Under the pieces are notes generated by a model. The model was not told the origin of the DNA, searched no databases, and worked only from the letters and a program-made list of their open reading frames with translations. The translations under genes were made by a program, and so were the position numbers. Positions 23,525 to 33,800 of a stretch of 64,000 bases of DNA are shown here, one piece after another. How positions within the stretch are numbered: position 1 is the first letter of the stretch; each line of letters starts with the position of its first letter. This DNA comes from Acanthopleura granulata (Eukaryota > Mollusca > Polyplacophora > Chitonida > Chitonidae). The stretch lies in assembly GCA_016165875.1 (NCBI GenBank), contig JABBOT010000012.1, positions 7,471,534 through 7,535,533 on the forward strand. Reading direction: 5' to 3'.

Positions 23525-24540
23525 TTATGTGTATATGAATTATGCATAAACATCTCATAAACCATAAAAGTTACGCCAATTTTCTTTCAATACAGAGATT
23601 GGTTAGAACAAGATTGTTTCAACAGCCTAAAAACGGCGATTTTCTATTTACTAGGAAAGTTGATGAACAACTGTACAAAAAAAAATGTCGTGATAAACAA
23701 GCTCTGAGCTGCCACGTATGGTGTGATACAAGAATGGTAAAACAGTAAAATATATCACCATTGTGCAATAGAGCGAACGCTGTTTTTAAGCAAAGGGAAT
23801 GTCCGCCAACAACCTGCGGATGGACTTGGGTTTCCCCAAACATATGCTCCCCGCTGTCTTATATGTGAAAAATTCTTGTGTTCAGCGTAAAACACCAATC
23901 AAGTAAACAAATAAACAAGCCACGGATTTCAGGCTCTGTGCTGAAATCCATATGTGTAATGCTGAGAATCGTGGCCCATGTCAGGCACTGAGTACATTCC
24001 AGTCAGGTTCATAGGGCCAAAACCCCCCCCAAAAAAACAAAAACCAAAAGCCAAAAAGAGGCATAAAACATTGTCACTAAACACATCAGGCGGCCGGCTG
24101 AGAAGGGATTGTAAATGCAGATCGTGGTCGTGAAAGCAACAGAGGCGCACGACTGGAGTCACCAGGAGGTGGTACTTTGTGACCATAGTCCGGCTGTTAC
24201 TCGTTATACAGTTACTATGTGATGTTCTTACACAGTCCTCAACATAATCTGATCGCATCTAGATTGTTTTTATGAGGCACTTTTAACGTTCAACCTTCCT
24301 TAAATCTAGCTTTTGCATGACGTGGACGGTGTTAGGACTCAATGTGGGCGGCAATAATCGTCCACAAGTTTGCAATGCCTTATTTACTTGTAATCGGCAA
24401 GGCCAATCTGCCTGGACATGAATCGTGGAGTGAATACAATGTGATCTGATATTGGATTGATGGGATCTCATGAAGATTCGTTACGACACCAGCAGCTGCC
24501 CATACACACGGATTGCCGTCCACATTTATGAGCTGAGTAC
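23525..24540 (+). repeat. Dispersed repeat R1, copy 3
   Basis: This copy aligns with 14865-15940 (landmarks given for copy 1). It is split by LINE B on its left and by a SINE fragment at about 23795-23925. Its left end may continue before LINE B (17940-18056). Confidence 0.62.
23795..23925 (+). mobile_element. SINE fragment (3' part)
   Basis: It contains GTCCGCCAACAACCTGCGGA and then the family tail CAGCGTAAAACACCAATCAA followed by GTAAACAAATAAAC. It has lost the tRNA-like head and lies inside R1 copy 3. Confidence 0.8.
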
Positions 24541-24579
24541 TTCAACTTCTCATCTAAGCAATAGATGCTCAAATACACG

Positions 24580-25290
24580 TACCGTATGACATGTTCTATG
24601 TGTTTTCTACCCCAATCGTTCATTGACTACCTTGAATTTCTCATAGTTAAACATTTGTGTGAGATTTGGGGAACCATTTATCAACACTGTATAAGTATTC
24701 CGATGGGTACAAATTGTGGAGGAGGCCTCCGTGGCATAGCGGAGTCGGTTAGCGCGCTATCGCAGCAAATGCCCCAGAAGCCTCCAACCAATGCGGTTGC
24801 TGTGATTCGAGTCCAGCTCATGGTGGCTTCCTCTCTCGTCATACGTGGGAAGGTCCGCCAGCAACCTGCGGATGGTCGTGGGTTTCCGCCGGGCTCTGCC
24901 CGGTTTCCTCCTACCGTAATGCTGCCCGCCGTTGTATAAGTGAAATATTCTCGAGTACGGCGTAAAACACCAATCAAATAAATAAATCAAATTGTGGATC
25001 CTTTTTTGGCAGATCATACTTGTTCTCTTATGAACTATATGAAGAAGTTATGGAAGTGTAATCTTCATCGGGATCGACCTTTCTTAATGAATAGTATATT
25101 GATGATTTTCTACAGGTATACAACCCGTATATAGCAAAGGTAGTGAAAGATAGACATCCGCCTTCTCTGGATTTAAAGGAAACTAGACTTCCCGGATGAC
25201 CCCTCTTAAATGGACTTCTACCTGTATAACCTCGATTTACCGAAGGGTTTAAGGAACTTAAGATAAACGATATCGTCCCAAATATATGTC
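24580..25290 (+). pseudogene. Penelope-like reverse transcriptase remnant
   Basis: Before the SINE, 24620-24720 reads YLEFLIVKHLCEIW, then TIYQHCISIPMGTNCG. This matches the '(G)IPMGTxxAPxxA' RT block of Penelope-like elements. After the SINE the gene resumes at 24999 with a decayed 'LADL' segment. A YIDD catalytic box follows at 25095-25106 (YIDDFLQVYNPYIAKV), and then about 100 bases later a DFYLYNL block like the usual 'SYLDL'. Frames shift several times and there is no GIY-YIG endonuclease. The call to the Penelope group rests on the two motif contexts; another non-LTR type is possible. Confidence 0.55.
24721..24987 (+). mobile_element. tRNA-derived SINE, full-length
   Basis: The SINE is inserted in the Penelope-like RT with a perfect 11-bp target-site duplication, CAAATTGTGGA (24710-24720 and 24988-24998). 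The head carries an A-box-like region (CGGAGTCGGTTAGCGCG) and a good B box (GATTCGAGTCC, about 24806), giving internal RNA polymerase III promoter elements. The body includes GGTCCGCCAGCAACCTGCGG, and the tail reads TACGGCGTAAAACACCAATC followed by AAATAAATAAAT. It has no coding capacity. Confidence 0.88.
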
Positions 25291-25519
25291 AAAAGATCTC
25301 CCTAAAACATTGATGGCAAAATGTTACATCGAAAATCTTATCTATTTGATTTCTTACTTTTAGCATCTTCTATTGAAACTGGTGAATGGGTATCTCTTAC
25401 TCTCTGCGCATTAGACTGGTTTTATGAACAATTATATTCCCAAACAGGTCACAGGAGTTTTTTTTTGGCATAAAGGGTCTTGGAATTATTAAAATGAGCA
25501 GCATAAAATAAATTACCGG

Positions 25520-25735
25520 CTAAAGCCTAGGCTGTTGTTTCATGGGTGCAGCCCCTTCCACATCTACATCATGTACTGCAGCAATCTCACAACCTGGTAC
25601 CGGAGAACATATCTCAAGAGAAGTCTCGAGCAACTTACAAATATCCTGCCTCTTACTTTTAGAAAGATGACTCAACACTTCACCTAAATTGCTCAATACA
25701 CCTGAGTTATCCAACTTAGGATCTAACAAATCCAC
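25520..25735 (-). pseudogene. Pre-RT segment of the gypsy-like element, downstream of integrase
   Basis: The minus-strand frame of 71 codons contains LSHLSKSKRQDICKLL, then AAVHDVDVEGAAPMKQQPRL. In Ty3/gypsy polyproteins 'HxIDxxxxxPIKQxPYR' lies just N-terminal to the reverse transcriptase. Here it directly follows the integrase C-terminus. The element stops at about 25520, before any RT motif. Confidence 0.62.
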
Positions 25736-26463
25736 TTGAATGCTACCTGGCTCTTTGGACTCAGCACATTAGTAGATAAATCATCTCCCTGCTCTACACG
25801 GCTTAATACTGTGTTGGCCACAGCTACTGATTGACTACGCTCACGGGAATGGTACTTCTTGAGCATATTAATGTGACACAGTCTCTCAGTGTTCCTATGA
25901 TCAGAGGTGCTAATAAGGTAGTTAACATCGCTAACATTCTTCACCACCCGATATGGTCCACTAAACTTGGCCTTAAGTGGTGCCTGAGGTAGAGGCAATA
26001 AAACCAAAACATGGCCTCCAGCAGAAATACTTCTTGGCTTAGCCTTCCTGTCATAGTACAGTTTCATTTTCTCCTGAGGGGTCTTCAAATTAGCTCGAGC
26101 TGTCTCCCAGACTTTACATAACCTATCACGGAACTCGGAAACATAAGTTTCCTGGGCCAACTCAAATGAACTAAACCCAGTGGACTCATTCGGAGTATCT
26201 CTAGTGGCAAAACAATACAAACAGAATGCCCTTGTCCCAATCTTCATGGTATTTGGTACACTATGCTCGAAGAGCATTCTTCCTGTTTGATGATATCTCT
26301 CCAAAGCACCCCAGAAATGCCGAGTGATTTTACTTTTTGTCTTTCTAATGCCTAAATGTCCACCTGTCGGAATCTCATGAGCCATTCTGAGAACGTCCTG
26401 TCTATAACATGGAGGGAAAGCAACTTGCCGAATCAGCACTGGCTGATGCACGAGGACATCCAT
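25723..26463 (-). pseudogene. Gypsy-like integrase with core deletion
   Basis: The 246-codon frame has YRQDVLRMAHEIPTGGHLGI followed by RKTKSKITRHFW, the HH part of the HHCC zinc finger. It then jumps directly to GALERYHQT, the block holding the last Glu of the DDE triad. The CC pair and both catalytic Asp residues are thus absent. FATRDTPNESTGFSSFELA and a C-terminal FSGPYRVVKNVSDVNYLI block (GPY/F module) follow, ending with HINMLKKYH. The frame continues into the pre-RT segment. Confidence 0.75.
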
Positions 26464-27249
26464 ACCTTCTCATCAACAGCTCATCCTCCATGTAATAACC
26501 AACAGGTACATCAACTATTTCTTCCACAGATAAAGCAGACTTACTCAGCACCCTTAAGTCAGGGTCTGACTGTTGTTGTTTAACCACGTCAGATCGAGAA
26601 AACACAGGGCTTTCTAACTCCTCGACACCTTCTACACCATCAATTTTATGAAAGAAAGGTTCAGTCAAATTAACATTATCCACTGAATTCTTAATGGAAA
26701 TAGAAGAATTGTCTTCTCTGTCTCTAGCCTTTTGCTGAGACCTGGTAACCACACAAGAGGGAAATATGCCTGGGAATCCCTCCGCTAGGCCTTCTATATT
26801 TTCATCCAAAACCGGAACAGTACAAACATGAGGACACGCCTTGACCTTATCTCCTGCTAAGTCATTACCCAGGAAAAAGAAAATACCTTGCACGGGCAAA
26901 GTATTAACAACCCCTACAATTACTAAACCGGTAACCAAATCAGAAGTAAGGGTAACATCCAATAATGGAACAGACATGAAATTTCCATTAATACCTGGAT
27001 CAAAACATGAGTGTTGGCTTTACCAGAATGTCTTGGAATCACATCAGCCAACATCAAAGACTGACCAGCCCCAGTATCCCTAAGTATGCGAACAGGTGAG
27101 GTAACTCCATTACCAGCGAAAACACCCTCCGACACCAATCCGAAGTAGGTCTCTGGAGTCTGAACTACTTCCTCAACTTGTGGTTTCACGATAGAACCAA
27201 CATTACCCATCTCTACCTGTGGCCCCACTGGTTTACAACTAGAATTCAC
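26402..27249 (-). pseudogene. Gypsy-like aspartic protease region
   Basis: The minus-strand frame 26923-27249 contains RILRDTGAGQSLMLADVIP. DTGA at 27067-27078 is the aspartic protease active-site signature. A frameshift leads to 26402-26977, which continues with SDLVTGLVIVGVVNTLPVQG and FFLGNDLAGDKV (the end of the protease fold). An acidic linker follows, then DPDLRVL and VPVGYYMEDELLMRRYG, the segment that precedes the integrase zinc finger. No RT lies between protease and integrase. Confidence 0.68.
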
Positions 27250-27259
27250 AAAAGCTACT

Positions 27260-28343
27260 GATTTTCGCTCCTGTTTTCTCTTCAGTACTGGACAAGTCGA
27301 TAGTAGATGTCCTGAGCTTTCACAGTACTATTTTTGAACTGAAAACTCTTCTTACTATAAGAGTAATCAGAAGTGGACTTCGGTTTCTCACTAGCCTGCC
27401 TATCAGTACTAGATTTAGAAGCCTTCTTAGCAGAATTCCACTTCTTCTGAAATCGAGGCCGAAGGTCCTGTCTATTAAATTTATGAATTTACTCATACTC
27501 ATTAGCCATTCTAGCAGCAGTGTTAATGTCCCTGACCTTTTGGTCACCTAGGTAAACCTTGACCGCAGTAGGAAGACTGTTCTTAAATTCCTCCAGAAGA
27601 ACACCCTCCCTCAATTCTGAAAAGAAGGATCTAACTTCAGAGCCCTGTACCCGCTGTCAAACAGTGATTCTTTATGCCTGGCGAATTCCAAGTAAGTTTC
27701 ACTAGACTGTTTCCTTAAGTGTTTGAACTTCTGTCTATAAGCCTCATGTACAAGCTCATAAGCCGACAAGTCCACTGCCTTGACCGTATCATAATCAAGT
27801 TTAGTCTGCAGTAATACTGTCCAATCCCTTTTAGGCCACTCTCAGGTAATAGAACCTTTCTACACACCTCGCATCAAATTTGGGCACTAATAGGACATTT
27901 CGAGTCAAATCAAATCCCTGGTGATTACGACTAACAGCTTTATTATCACGACTTCCAACCTGTAGCTCCCTCAATCTGAACTGGTGTTTTGACTCTTTCT
28001 TAGCTCCATATCTCTATCTCTTTCTTGTCTTTATATGTCTCTTCTCTTTCTCCCTCTTCTTCTAGTCTTACTTGTCTAGCTCAAAATGCCTTTCTCGTTC
28101 CCTTTTCTCCTTTCTCGTTCCAATTCCCAATCGAAGCTTAGTCAAATCAATATCACCACTTTGACCCTTAATACGTGGAGTATTACCTAAGCTTAAGTGT
28201 TTGCTAACAGCATCCACCATTTCCCTTTTCCTGAGACTGTGGCTTAAGCCTATTTCAAATTTGTCAGCTATTCTCAAATCTGCCTTCCTTAACTCAGACA
28301 GCTTAACGACTAACAAATCTTCGCTATCAAGGAATGAATCCAC
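27260..28343 (-). pseudogene. Gypsy-like gag, broken
   Basis: The first frame (28068-28343) starts MDSFLDSEDLLVVKLSELRK. It has a 'SLRKREMVDAVSKHL' helical segment and then a charged KEKRERERH stretch, resembling the N-terminus of gag from several metazoan gypsy elements. The middle part (27550-28060) lies in broken frames. The C-terminus has a defective knuckle with C-E-S-S-G-H-LLST-C (about 27290-27325), where the first Cys pair is degraded. The protein would form the particle that packages the RNA. Confidence 0.5.
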
Positions 28344-28490
28344 ATTAAATTACTCAGCCATAATGACAGAGGGTACAAAGAAACTGGATAAACAATCGTG
28401 CAAACTCTGTTTGATCCAACACAGGAACTATAACACCGCTACTCAAGCTGAAAATGAAGGCGCTGCAATCTAGCACAAGCAGGTTTTGCT

Positions 28491-28508
28491 TCCCGGGCAA
28501 GCCCCAAA
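28491..28508 (-). other. Candidate primer-binding site
   Basis: Next to the LTR end on the minus strand is TGGGGCTTGCCCGGGA, beginning TGG as required for pairing with a tRNA 3' CCA end. It is offset by a few bases from the predicted LTR end, and the tRNA species was not assigned. Confidence 0.4.
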
Positions 28509-28511
28509 ATA

Positions 28512-29499
28512 TGTGAGAGTACCGCTATCGGAGAGGAAAATGATAAAACAAAAGGCTTGTTCTACTCTCAGACAGCGATAGGTCTTACACAAGACCAAAC
28601 ACAGAAACACGAAGACGCTAGACTTAGTTCAATAAATGCATTTGGACAAAATTAACAAATAGTACAACTAACAGTTATATACAAAACAATACAGGTAATT
28701 ACAAAAATGTATATAGTTCCTTACGGATGTTAGCGTCCCAAATTCGGATGGACTCTTCCGCATTCCAAAGGCAAGTCAGTCCACGTAAATATAGAATCCA
28801 CAATTCTTCAGAATTCTCCAACTGAAGAATGACAAGTCCTGTAGTGACGAACAGCAGAGGGCCCGTTACGCCGACGATGGCAGATATCCAACTCCTCGAC
28901 AAGGTGCAAGTTTCCTGGGCAGACGGGTAGACAACAGCGTCCGTAATGCCGAGCTTGCAATGTACATTTCACTACTCGGAAATATACACAAAGTCACTTT
29001 CGAGGGTACACTGGGATGAAATGTACGTAATCGCGTAAAGAGACAATGAGCGGTACAACCTCCAAAAGAACGTCTCACACCAAATAGCAAGTGGCGAAAC
29101 GCAAGCTCACTAAGTGCTATGTACCGAAAATGGTGTACAAAATAACAACATTGTCGAAAGGCGTGTAAGCGAATATCTCCAAAATCCCACAAAAATCCTT
29201 CAAAGTAGACAAGAACAAATAGGACTCGAGTGGACACAAGTAAAACTGTTGCTCCCAAAGTGGACGTAAGTAAATGACTGGGAGCTTTACAACTTCGTCA
29301 CTCATATTTATAGGCTGCCGTAAAGAAAATTCTGGATGGTTTAATCGTAAACATGTTTACAATATAGGTACATCTGTCCAGACTGTACACTTTATGTACA
29401 ATGACACAAACCCCGGAAACACAGAAGCCTGGAGACCACGCGACTGAATTCCGGCACTGGCTATCACTTAAACAGAGAAAAAAATGAAAGTGAGACACA
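28512..29499 (-). repeat. Candidate LTR of the gypsy-like element (988 bp)
   Basis: In element orientation it would start TGTGTCTCACTTTC (29499 downward) and end ACTCTCACA (28512), with the TG...CA termini and short inverted ends expected of LTRs. A TATAAATATGAG box lies at about 29304-29315 on the minus strand. No second LTR exists in the window, so the boundaries are inferred. Confidence 0.5.
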
Positions 29500-30650
29500 A
29501 ACCTGGTTAGCGTGAAAACAAGTTAAAAAATATAACACAATATTTTAATGACGGGGCTCGTAAAAGTGTGGATACAAGATACCTTATGTCTTTATTAACA
29601 TAACACAATCCTAGGAACAAACAAGATTTGAGAAAGAGGGGTTTTCGTGTCAAAGAAGCATTCAACGGTGGACAAGGGTATCAAGACACTTAGAAAATAT
29701 GTTGAAAATAGCTGTCAGTCAAACAGCAGGGTTTGTGCCACAGGGAAACTCCCGTGTTACTGCCACTAATGGTAAATGGAAGGAAACTCATCAGTCAAAC
29801 CTCAAGAAATAAATCTATAAATCTGAATCTGACAAAGCTCGTTGAAAATCAACTGAAGATATCATATGTTAGTCCTGAGATTATTCTGGCGGAAGGAGCG
29901 TACATCTTACTTATCAATACGGGACACAATACCGCTAAAAGTTAAAACTTCTTTAAGAGGCTGTTTAGAAGAGATAGCACCTGGGCACCGAAACAGGCTT
30001 TCGTGTGCCAAGCATCAACCAAAATGGGCGGCCTGGGTGAGTTCCTGGTTAATCGTAAGAGCAGTTCCAAGACGACAAATATCTCAGACCACCAAAGAAT
30101 GCAGAAACCGTATAAAATATTTACATCAAGAGAAGAAGTTAACAGTTTTCAAAATGACAAAAACACGGAATGAATGTTCTAGGCGGATATATAAAATCAG
30201 AGTCCATATCGCGTACCATTTTATTATAGATGTTTATGTTGCCGGTAGCCAAATGAGCATCTTATTTGTGCTTTCATGCAAGTGTTCATACATCCAACTA
30301 CTCAACACGATGAGCAAAATGAGATACAATTACGAAGCAGAATCTCAGAAATTCTGGCACTTTTTCCGTACTTGCTAACAAGAGATGGCACAAAACGCAT
30401 TTTACCTCGTCAAGCTGGTAATGATTAGAAAATGACGCGTAAACTATAGCACTCTTATATAGTATATAAGAAAATACTGGAATGTACAACATTGAAATAT
30501 AGAACCAAAGTGATCTATACTTATTTATTGACGGAAATAAGTATAATCAAATGTGAAATTTAAATTATAAACTATTTCTGGCAAAGTTTCCGATGAATGA
30601 CATTGCGTCATTCTCTTCTTCCATCCTTCAGTTCTGATGTATTTATCGTG
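29500..30650. other. 1.1 kb without recognised features
   Basis: The longest frame (29866-30378) has no recognisable domain and overlaps noise on the other strand. I see nothing I can support. Confidence 0.4.
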
Positions 30651-30876
30651 TGGTTTATTTATTCATTTGATTTATTTCATTGGTGCTCTACGTCGTACTC
30701 AAGAATATTTCAATTATGCGAAGGTGGCCAACATTTTGGTGGGATTAAACTGGGCAGGCCCCGGGGGAAACCCACGACCATCTGCAGGTTGCTGGCAAAC
30801 CTTCCCACGTACGGCCGGAGAGGAAACATGAGCTGGACTTGAACTCCCTAACTGACTGAGCCACGGAGGCCACCTG
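30650..30876 (-). mobile_element. tRNA-derived SINE
   Basis: It is the same family as 24721-24987, reversed. On the + strand it runs from TTTATTCATTTGATTTATTT (tail) through GGAAACCCACGACCATCTGC to GAGCTGGACTTGAACTCCCT and GAGCCACGGAGGCC (B box and head, with a partly deleted tRNA region). Confidence 0.82.
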
Positions 30877-30879
30877 TGC

Positions 30880-33800
30880 GGGGCTTATTGTACGTGCATT
30901 AAATTGATACCAAGAACATGTTAAACGGACACAAATAGTATAACTCTTTAAAATTTCAATTTTTTTTACGCTATTATTAAAACATTCCAACGACAATCGC
31001 TATTGCTCACGATGTATACTTGGAAGGGTATGATGAGCTGCATGATGTTAATGAGAACGCTTTCAGAATCGATACTCTTACATACGACTATGATATTGTG
31101 GTAATAACAGAGCTCTTGAGAATGAATACAAAAACAACAGAAAAAATGTGTTCCTTCGGGCAACACGGGTTGGACGGCTGGGATAGGTGGGTAAAATGGA
31201 ATTAAAGGTCACATGTCTTCTTAATAAATCCTTTTCCTTGAAGCACGGAGGCAGGTGACATCAACTAGGGAAAAAAATGACAGGCTCAAAGCTTACACAG
31301 GTGCGGAGTTGAAATGCGAGCGTTTCTTTTGCGCATTGGTCATGCTGCAACATGCAGAATGTCAATATGGCAAGGGTTACATGTTTCCATCGATTGGCAT
31401 GAATATGACATCGTGTACCGTCCATCAAAACTACAGAACTCGCCAAATAGATGTGAAAGGAAGAGAAATTAAATAACAGGTTTAGCAGTGACAACACATA
31501 TACACTTTAAACACAAAAAAATTAAATGTTATTTTGTATTACACATGGACACTAAAACCAGTTATAAACTTGTCTTGCATCGTGTCATGGTTTTTCCTAT
31601 TGTATGATGCACAATATCACGCAACGAATTATTGGTGCTGCTCAATACTGACCACACATAGAGCGTGACTACACTATACCGCAGGTGATAATTGTGGACA
31701 CCCTGAAGCGGGGACACACCAGCCGTATTCTTGAAATCCTCTTAGACACAGACGAAACATCTTAAAATCTCTGGAGAGGCCATGTATGGTAGTAGTGTGA
31801 TTAACAACTGCTGTGGCGTCTCAGCTACCAGGAGCACGTGTATCTTTGTGTCTTTCTCGCATCACTGAAAACTACTGACTGCTTTTCATTGCATGAATCC
31901 GCCCTACTTTATATAGTCGCTCAGTTGTTCGCTGATTTGTGTTGAACGTTGTTTCGGAAATCCTTTTGAGAAAATTTAAACCCGATACTTCCTTTTTTGA
32001 TTGGATGCTGATTTATTTCAAACGAAAGGCATGTGCTTGTCATAGTTAGAGTGAAACGTGTCCAAGTATCCGAAATCTCCCGATTGCACAAATGTTATGT
32101 TACAGCCTGATCTATCAAAAATCTGTTGGATCGATCTGTTTCAAAGACTATGGGCTCTTCCGGTTGTCAAGGAGTTGCAGATAGGCGTCGATAGTGAATG
32201 AAATAAATTTAAAAAGGCAAGTATAGTGGCTTTGTTCCACTTTCCACAGCATTCTCTTGGCAAGCACACTCGCTAATCAGTGGAATCTTGTCCACCGTAT
32301 ACACGGCATTCCATTGATTAGCAGGTAGCGGCACCTTGTGGCTTGAGAAGCGCTCGCACCATCGACTGGGGGAATAGAGACTAACACAACTAACAACCCA
32401 CCAATTTGTTTTTCTTTCTTAATTTTGATTTTACTTAGTGGAATATCGCTGTTAGAGACGTGAAAGCCAATGTTTGGGTATTTATGGATAATGGCCAGAA
32501 TAGGCCGATAAACATGTAAAACCATCAGCTATTACATTGAAGGTGGTCGACTATTTTACAGTACAAAGGTGGTGACGTGACTTTCCATAAAGCGAAGTCA
32601 TCATGCAGTTCTGTAGGGAGTGTTGGTGCGGGTTTTGGTGAAGGCTAGTTGTGTAGTTGGCCTAAGGCTGGACAGCTTCATGACCCAGTCGCTGTCTCTC
32701 CGGTTTCGCTAGAATGGTGCTGGCATCAAAACAAATCATCGACAGCGTTACCGTCATGAGATGTGTCTGGGCTCTAAGGCTTATCGACTTGGTCTGTCTT
32801 ACTCCGTTTCTCGTTGTATTCACCCGGAACACTGGCAGGGAAGATGCTATAGTCGTGAGTACATATCCCTTTTTCAATTCTTAAGAAAAGGCTATTGATA
32901 AACTTTGACAAAATGAAATATTATCTCTTATAAATCTGTATATAGGGCATGTACTTTTATTTAAAAGTTGGCACATGTCCGACAGACGTCAATATTAATG
33001 GAGGACAGCGAAATGCGCTAGAAACTCAAGATTGGGGCTTTGTTGTCCGTGTTATTGTGCTGTACGAGGCAACTACTGTTTAGCTTTCCGGATATATTCA
33101 TGTATTATCTTGAGGCCCGCTGAAGGATTAAAAGGGGACATTTACGGACGGAGCGCCAGGAAATTAACATCATGAGGAGGTTGAAACAAGAAATAATCGA
33201 AAATAGTGCTACTGGTTAAATTTACCGCCATCCACTAGTGCCTAGAACAATGTGGTTTATATAATGCAGTTATCCCGTTATTTTGAATATGAATAGTCTT
33301 TACCATTATACTTTGAATGCAACTCTGTACTTACCCTGTAGTGGCAAAGAAACACAATAAAAATGTGTGTTTTTCAAATTCAAATCGTATCACAGTCCCT
33401 CATGCCACCTGCGCAAGGTATTCATTTCGCCTGGGTTTAAATTCATTTGCTATGTGCTAAAAATGGGGCTTCCCTTAAGACATAAATCTCCTTTAAATTT
33501 AAATACAAACTTCAAGCAATTAACGCACGGTATAGAAACACAGCTGATGTGACATAGTAAACTGGACAACAGCGATGTCAAACCAAAACGATTTCGGTCT
33601 TACTTCATGGCTGTCAATTCAAGTCGGACAAACCACTTTGTGTTTAAGTTACACTTATTTATGGATACTTTACTTTTGGGCTGTATTTATTATAGCAATA
33701 TAGCATTTTTGGGAAGGTATTCGTAAGGACTTCTGTGTATGGCAGGAATTGTTCAACGTGGCTGTTCGCGACATAACACTGCATCATAACTGAAGGTTAT

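Larger units (their letters stand above)
25520..29499 (-). mobile_element. Truncated Ty3/gypsy-like LTR retrotransposon with integrase before RT
   Basis: On the minus strand the order is one LTR (about 29499 to 28512), a primer-binding-site candidate, gag, protease, integrase and a pre-RT segment, ending at 25520 without RT, RNase H or 3' LTR. Domain order PR-IN-(RT) is that of Gmr1-like Ty3/gypsy elements rather than the usual PR-RT-RH-IN. Frameshifts, stops and an integrase-core deletion show it is inactive. Confidence 0.7.

Noticed and set aside
24735..24820. Possible functional tRNA gene in the SINE head
   Set aside because: The A and B boxes are separated by a region that does not fold as a tRNA, and it is part of a SINE with a target-site duplication.
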